A stretch of DNA of 64,000 bases from Paraphysomonas bandaiensis (taxonomy: Eukaryota; Chrysophyceae), in the NCBI GenBank assembly GCA_965644295.1, contig CBFFRP010000288.1, forward strand, positions 62,001 through 126,000, given 5' to 3'. Below, one piece after another: positions 58,653-64,000 of this stretch. Position 1 is the first letter of the stretch, and each line of letters starts with the position of its first letter. Made by a program: the position numbers and the translations under genes. The notes beneath the pieces are model-generated. The model was not told the DNA's origin, did no database searches, and was given only the letters and a program-made list of their open reading frames with translations.

Positions 58653-60062
58653 GATCTTAATGAGATTAATAGAGTGAAGTTATATTAACAGGTAAGTGTA
58701 TGTATGTATGTATGTATGTATGTATGTATGTGTGTGTAGAGTGATATTAAGTATACAGTTGTAGTATGGTAATACTCCTATAGCCTTATAGCATATGCTG
58801 GTTAGCTTGTACCCCTGGTTATGGTACTTGTTGTCAATGAAGATGATTCAACTCAATATGAGTGTCCAGTTATCGTCTCTCTCTCTCTCTATGTGTGTGT
58901 ATATGTATATATGTATCATTATTTGGTGCATATATACAGAGGCAGTTGATGCTGTTGACTGCTGCTGCTGCACAGGTAGGCGTATCCTGTACTTATATTC
59001 GTACTTATATACCACTATATTAGTACATGTATGCTGGTATACAAGTACTTCAGATTGATATCTAAGATATGAAACTATAGATACATGCAGATATCCTGAC
59101 CCTGTATGAGGGTTTCTACATCTAATTCAGTTCTAAATCCCCTATTTTGAGACCCAAAACCATAAAATAAGGAATTTAGGAACACAGTCGATTAAATTTC
59201 GTAATTTTCTAACATTCCAAGAGGGGAATCTATCCACTCGTACACATACATACACGCATATCTAAACACACTCTCTCTTTCTATACATATAATGACAACT
59301 CTCCTTATAATATCATCTAATTGAGCCAATAAGATACCTCCCTTCTCCTCTCCATTAATAACCTGATTCAGTTAATCACGTATATAGCCACATACCCATA
59401 ATAGACACAACAGCCAATCATATCCAATCAAATCCAATCACAGCCAATCACATCAAATCATATCAAATCTCAGCCAATCAGAGGACAACAATAGTGTAGC
59501 ATATATGATACAAGGGTTCATATGTAACTTATCTCTCTGACAGTTTCATACAATGCACTCCTCTGTGTATAGATATAAGGAAACAATCCATCACTGCCTT
59601 CTGCTCTACTAAACATCACATGTATTCATGAATAGTGATAGTGTCGCATATGTATGTAGTAATCGTATTGTAGTCACTCATATGTGACAGCCTGTAAGTT
59701 GATTAGTAACATTGTACTGTAGCATGTTGACCGTATATTCATGATGCATCGTGTATTGCATATACAACCAATACGAGTATTACAATATATATAGTGATTG
59801 TATTACATGAAATACCGATCCAACCACCAATGACTTAAATGTTATCATTATTATTATTCATTGGTATTGTGCAGTATTAGTTGCTTGTGCTACACTTATT
59901 CCTTCTATTAGCAGAATATCTGAATACATTTTTGAGTATACATACTGTAATGTACGCCTACGTACGACACATACTTATATGCTGTCCTGAATGTAGATTA
60001 CTAAACGACTAGGGAATTATATTGAACTGTTCAACCAGTAAGTGAAAGTATAACAGTATAGG
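58653..60062. other. Intergenic upstream of myotubularin, simple repeats
   Basis: A TATG tetranucleotide run at 58696-58731 lies just upstream of the myotubularin start. Near 59400-59480 a short tandem of CCAATCACAG/CAAATC-like 10-mers occurs. No gene recognised. Confidence 0.5.
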
Positions 60063-60690
60063 TGTTGGGTATCTTAATTGCAATAATTACAATGCATATG
60101 CTATAATGTACTACTAGTCGAACTAGTATCTATACAAACATAGATGAAATAGCTTCAGGTATAGTGAACGCATATTTGTCTCCTCATTATAACTAACGGA
60201 TAGACTATTTTTAAAGTTGTTTGGAACTTCAATCTGCCCTATTTCTCCGGTATAGGTGGAATATTAAGTTTGCAAATGACTTTTTTCATTACTCAGTACA
60301 AAATTATTGTCGTCTAGAATGCAATTTGTATTGTTCTGATGTATTCAATTCTTCACTAAACAACGTCTGCATATACTTAGCTATGATCAAAACAAGTATA
60401 GTAGAATGTAGAATAATGTTGTCGAGGTCAATAAATTATATGGCAACATGTTTTATTGAACTACAACCAACTCCTACGTGCGTACTTGAAGTTTGGTAAA
60501 GTCAATCGCTAGTAGTTATCCTGTATTCTATGTAGCAATGAAATACAGAATATACATGACTACAGTATAGGAGTAGCTATTACAAGTATACAAAGAAACT
60601 GAAAATATAGTAGCTGTTAAAGATATGATTTGTAGAACAGAATGTTGATGTTGGTGAATGACGTGGTTCCTAACTCACAGGGCTACAACA
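60063..60690 (+). mobile_element. Candidate 5' LTR of the Ty1/copia element
   Basis: The stretch starts TGTTGGG and ends GGGCTACAACA, the TG..CA form with 5-bp inverted ends usual for copia LTRs, and it ends 69 bp before the gag ATG. No TGG primer-binding site follows directly, and the 3' LTR is outside the window, so the limits are speculative. Confidence 0.25.
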
Positions 60691-60759
60691 TCATAAACTT
60701 ACTATATCTCCTATAATATCAATCAGTCAATATTGCACTAACTAAAAGCGTAAATTAAT

Positions 60760-63700
60760 ATGGCAGCGGATGGAAATTTCACGAATGTCGCCTCAGGCTC
60801 AAAGGTACCTCCCTTCGAGGAACTGAACTTCAAGAAATTCAAGAAGTTCTTCACCTCATTCCTCATGAGACACAATCGAGCTCATCTTGTCCTCTCAAAG
60901 GATAAACCAAGGCACATTCATGATCTAGACTCTACAGTCCCAGCGGGAGCTCATATGACTGATGCACAGAAGAAGCGACTACGCAAAGCGAAGAAACTCT
61001 GGAACACCCGGAACGAGACCGCGTACTCCTTCCTGATGGAAGTGTGCAATGCTCACCCAAAAGCAGGCACAACAGCGGCTCTCTACGAAGGAAGTACAGC
61101 AAAAGGGTTACTACAGGCACTGGAAGAGAGATTTCTCAATGTTGAAAAGAATACAGTACAGGCAGAGGTCACAAAGTTCAATTCAATGAAGATTACCTCA
61201 AGTCAGTCAGGAGCAGAGTTCGTCGACAGCGTTGAAGCCCAGGCCAAGATTCTCGAGAATCTAGGTCGTGAAGTCACGGAAGACGACAAGCTCACTCGAC
61301 TAAAGGAAGGTCTCACAGACAAGAGATATTCCCAACTAGCACACAGCCTGTATACAGCAAACGATGTGACATACGCAAGAGCAAGCAGCCTAATCAAAGG
61401 GTATGAAAACACATCATTCGGCAAGCATGCGTTGCAAAATTCAGGGGAAGACAGTGTCAATCAAGCAGTGGATGACAGTAAATGGAAAGAGCACAAGAGA
61501 AAGGGCAGATGCAATAAGTGCAAGAAACTTGGCCACTTTGCTAGGGAGTGCAAGACTCCAGAGCATGTCATAAAGAGGATGAAGGGGACAAGATCACAGA
61601 GAAAAGATAGAGATCACAGAAACAGGGGTGATAACAAAACAAAGCTACCTGTGTGTGAGATATGTGACATCCCAGGCCATCAGACTAAAGACTGCTTCCA
61701 CTTGAAGACTGCTAAAGCTGCAGTGGTCAGTTCTAAACGGGGGCGAGACTCTAGAAGGGAAACGGCACCCTACAAGAACAAGAAGAAACCGCGAGTGTCT
61801 GTACATGATTCAGAAGATGAAGCGGGATACGAATCGATGATATGTGTGGAAGAAGAGGTGAATCTAGCACAGAGCATGTCAGATGTTATTTATTTAGACA
61901 GCGGGTGCAACAAGATGATCCTTACCTCCAAAAACCACATGACCAACCTTCAGCGCGCTGATAGGCAGATGTCCACAGCGAACAAAGGTAAACTGTCAAT
62001 ACACAGTGTTGGCGATGTAGGAAGCTTTAAAAAGGTGTACTACGCACCTGAAGCAAGTAAGAACCTCGTAGATATGAAGAGCATCACAGATAGGGGTTGT
62101 GTTGTGACGTTCGATAATGATGAAGTCGTCATTCGAAATAAGACTACGAACAAGACACTCATTAGACAGAGAAGTGTTAATGGATTATATCCAGTTCGAC
62201 TCGAAGACTTACTTCAGCTTGGAGAAGAATCCTCAGCAGCACTTGAGGAGCAGGGGTTTGATGACCAGCGAATTCTATGGCACAAAAGACTTGGCCATGT
62301 CAACTATGATAAACTGACTGAGTCCGACCGCCGAGGCCTAGTTGATGGAATAAATCTGGACAAGAAATATTTCAGAAAAAAACACAAAAAAACGATATGC
62401 AAATGTAATACCTGCATGCGATCGAAACTCACGAGAAAGAACTTCAGGACTCCACGCCAGTTGATGAACTTAGACAACAACCCAAAGGAGAGAGGGGTGC
62501 TCAGTGCAGATACGATGGAAGTCCTAAACACGCCATCGATGGAAGGCTACAAACATGTGTTACTATTCAAGCACAGTGATGCAAAACATGTATGGGCTTA
62601 TGGGTTGAAAAACAAGACTGGGAGTGAAGTGTTAAAGTGTATGAAGGACATGGTAGAGACCCAACTTGTCAAAGAAGGATTGCAACTACGACGATATCAT
62701 GCAGATGGCGCAGGAGAACTAGTAGGGCAACATGTCAGGCAGTACTTACGTGAAACCACCAGCACAAGGACTGTACAGGTTACTTGGACTCCACGTGACA
62801 CACCCGAAATGAATTCGCTATCGGAACGCACTAATCGTACAGTGAAGGAGATGGCCCTTGCTATATTGCTCGATAGTGGCATGCCATCAGTATTTTGGTT
62901 CAAAGCAGTCTTGCATGCTGTATATCTGATCAACAGGTTACCTACGAAGACAACGAAAGGATACATCTCACCTTTTGAGTATATTACTGGAACCGCACCA
63001 GATGTGAGTGACTTGAAGATCTGGGGCTGCAAGGCATGGGCTATTGTGCCGAAGGAGCAGCGCCGCAAAGAGTGGAAAGAAAAGGGAAAACCTGGATACT
63101 ATATGGGACAATGTCAACAACCTGTTGGACACCAAATATATATTCCAGACCTGAATGCTATTATTGTTGCAGTCAATGCACAGTTTGATGAGTCAATTCC
63201 AGAGCGTTCACAGGAGTATTTCGACGAAATAGATAATCTACAAATCGACACCTCAGAAACAGCAGAGAGTGTAAATGACTATCAGTACCTGGTGGGCCTC
63301 AGACATCTTGATGGACACCTGTGTTATGTTACCACCAGAGTGATAGAGAGAAGAGGAGTCATTGTTGCATATAGGAGATTAGATATGAAAGGAAATACTA
63401 CCGAGGAGCAAACTCCAATTCATATCAAAGATGTAGTAAAGATGACTCACTCTACAAAGTGTCAGACCGACAAGTTTAATAGTTTGCGAAATGAGTTGGA
63501 TCAGACTTGTAATGACAGTGACAATGAACAGAGGACTCCTGACCGCTCAAATCGGGGCGCATCTTCAACAGGTGGGGCAGATCGAAATCCCAGAACTGAA
63601 AAACGACCTCGAAAAAAACGGCACATTGTTAACGTTGGTGTCCTCGGCGATGTCTCATTGTTTCTTGATTCCTCCAACAGCACAATTAAAGAGCCACAGA

Positions 63701-64000
63701 CGCTGGCAGAAGCAAAGAAGACTCCACAGAGAACATACTGGATTGAAGCTACCAGGAAGGAGGTGCACAAGCTTGAACGAAGGACATGCTGGAAGATTGT
63801 CCGAAGGCCGAAACACCGAAAAATCATAAAATCTAAATTGGTCTTTAAAGTAAAGCGCGACCATCTTGGAAAAATTAAGAAGTTCAAAGTTCGACTTGTG
63901 GCGAAAGGGTTTACTCAAGAACAAGGAGTCGACTATAATGAGACATTCTCCCCAGTAGCTAAAGGTGTATCATTTAGGCTAGCACTAGCACTGGCTCTGC
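60760..64000 (+). CDS. Ty1/copia retrotransposon gag-pol polyprotein, 3' end beyond window
   Basis: One open frame of 1080 codons runs from the ATG to the right edge without a stop. Order: Gag with MAADGNFTNV; zinc knuckle CNKCKKLGHFAREC and a second CEICDIPGHQTKDC; aspartic protease YLDSGCNKMI (DSG); GAG-pre-integrase WHKRLGHVNYDKL; integrase with the acidic triad at ADTMEV, HADGAGEL and SLSERTNRT; then the start of reverse transcriptase, WIEATRKEVHKLE and RLVAKGFTQEQGVDY. Integrase before reverse transcriptase defines the copia order. The absence of stops or frameshifts suggests a young, possibly autonomous copy. RNase H and the 3' LTR are not in the window. Confidence 0.95.
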   Translation, partial: MAADGNFTNVASGSKVPPFEELNFKKFKKFFTSFLMRHNRAHLVLSKDKPRHIHDLDSTVPAGAHMTDAQKKRLRKAKKLWNTRNETAYSFLMEVCNAHPKAGTTAALYEGSTAKGLLQALEERFLNVEKNTVQAEVTKFNSMKITSSQSGAEFVDSVEAQAKILENLGREVTEDDKLTRLKEGLTDKRYSQLAHSLYTANDVTYARASSLIKGYENTSFGKHALQNSGEDSVNQAVDDSKWKEHKRKGRCNKCKKLGHFARECKTPEHVIKRMKGTRSQRKDRDHRNRGDNKTKLPVCEICDIPGHQTKDCFHLKTAKAAVVSSKRGRDSRRETAPYKNKKKPRVSVHDSEDEAGYESMICVEEEVNLAQSMSDVIYLDSGCNKMILTSKNHMTNLQRADRQMSTANKGKLSIHSVGDVGSFKKVYYAPEASKNLVDMKSITDRGCVVTFDNDEVVIRNKTTNKTLIRQRSVNGLYPVRLEDLLQLGEESSAALEEQGFDDQRILWHKRLGHVNYDKLTESDRRGLVDGINLDKKYFRKKHKKTICKCNTCMRSKLTRKNFRTPRQLMNLDNNPKERGVLSADTMEVLNTPSMEGYKHVLLFKHSDAKHVWAYGLKNKTGSEVLKCMKDMVETQLVKEGLQLRRYHADGAGELVGQHVRQYLRETTSTRTVQVTWTPRDTPEMNSLSERTNRTVKEMALAILLDSGMPSVFWFKAVLHAVYLINRLPTKTTKGYISPFEYITGTAPDVSDLKIWGCKAWAIVPKEQRRKEWKEKGKPGYYMGQCQQPVGHQIYIPDLNAIIVAVNAQFDESIPERSQEYFDEIDNLQIDTSETAESVNDYQYLVGLRHLDGHLCYVTTRVIERRGVIVAYRRLDMKGNTTEEQTPIHIKDVVKMTHSTKCQTDKFNSLRNELDQTCNDSDNEQRTPDRSNRGASSTGGADRNPRTEKRPRKKRHIVNVGVLGDVSLFLDSSNSTIKEPQTLAEAKKTPQRTYWIEATRKEVHKLERRTCWKIVRRPKHRKIIKSKLVFKVKRDHLGKIKKFKVRLVAKGFTQEQGVDYNETFSPVAKGVSFRLALALAL

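Noticed and set aside
60221-60499. 92-codon + strand frame upstream of the copia element
   Set aside because: No similarity; may lie in the LTR.
1-64000. tRNA, rRNA, CRISPR array, bacterial operon signals
   Set aside because: None seen by eye; the window is eukaryotic nuclear DNA. A tRNA scan would settle the tRNA question.

Overview
This is nuclear DNA from an intron-rich unicellular eukaryote whose lineage I cannot name. Nearly every gene is cut by very short spliceosomal introns (mostly 34-60 nt, GT..AG, 5' sites often GTATG/GTAAG/GTACG). TAA, TAG and TGA all act as stops, so the code is standard. ARL6/BBS3, an LC8 dynein light chain and an Sfi1-like centrin-binding protein point to a cell with cilia or flagella and centrioles. 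Gene models were built by splicing on both strands. For every multi-exon gene lying wholly inside the window the summed exon lengths are divisible by three and the protein stays in frame, so most models should be nearly right. All family names come from recognising motifs by eye; no database was searched.

Layout, left to right: SprT/GCNA-like protease (-, runs off the left edge); repeat copy 1; Sfi1-like protein (-); ABCB-type full ABC transporter (+); repeat copy 2; TrmO (-); 2413-aa C2 protein, possibly Munc13-like (+); His/Pro-rich orphan (-); serine carboxypeptidase 1 (+); small GTPase fused to an SH2 domain (-); TilS (+); hAT-like MITE and repeat copy 3; MFS transporter (-); LC8 (+); repeat copy 4; LTV1 (-); uroporphyrinogen-III synthase (+); MITE ends; CDV3-like protein (-); ATP23 (+); ARL6 (+); small membrane protein (-); serine carboxypeptidase 2 (+); MITE; ankyrin protein (-); gag-like relic; GPC acyltransferase (-); MMTAG2-like protein (+); myotubularin (-); Ty1/copia element (+, runs off the right edge).

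The strands alternate almost perfectly, so genes sit in head-to-head pairs. The divergent 5'-5' gaps hold TATG/CATA-type simple repeats, up to 81 perfect units. The transposon-derived repeats sit in convergent 3'-3' gaps or, for repeat copy 1, in a same-strand gap. The genes are ordinary housekeeping, ciliary and secretory functions with no shared pathway. The most unusual items are the GTPase-SH2 fusion, a 188-bp conversion tract between the two halves of the ABC transporter, a four-copy interspersed repeat with a conserved Cys-containing reading frame, a myotubularin with PH-like and EF-hand-like regions ahead of its GRAM domain, an LTV1 gene whose first coding exon is only ATG, and an ankyrin gene in which several exons are exactly one repeat.
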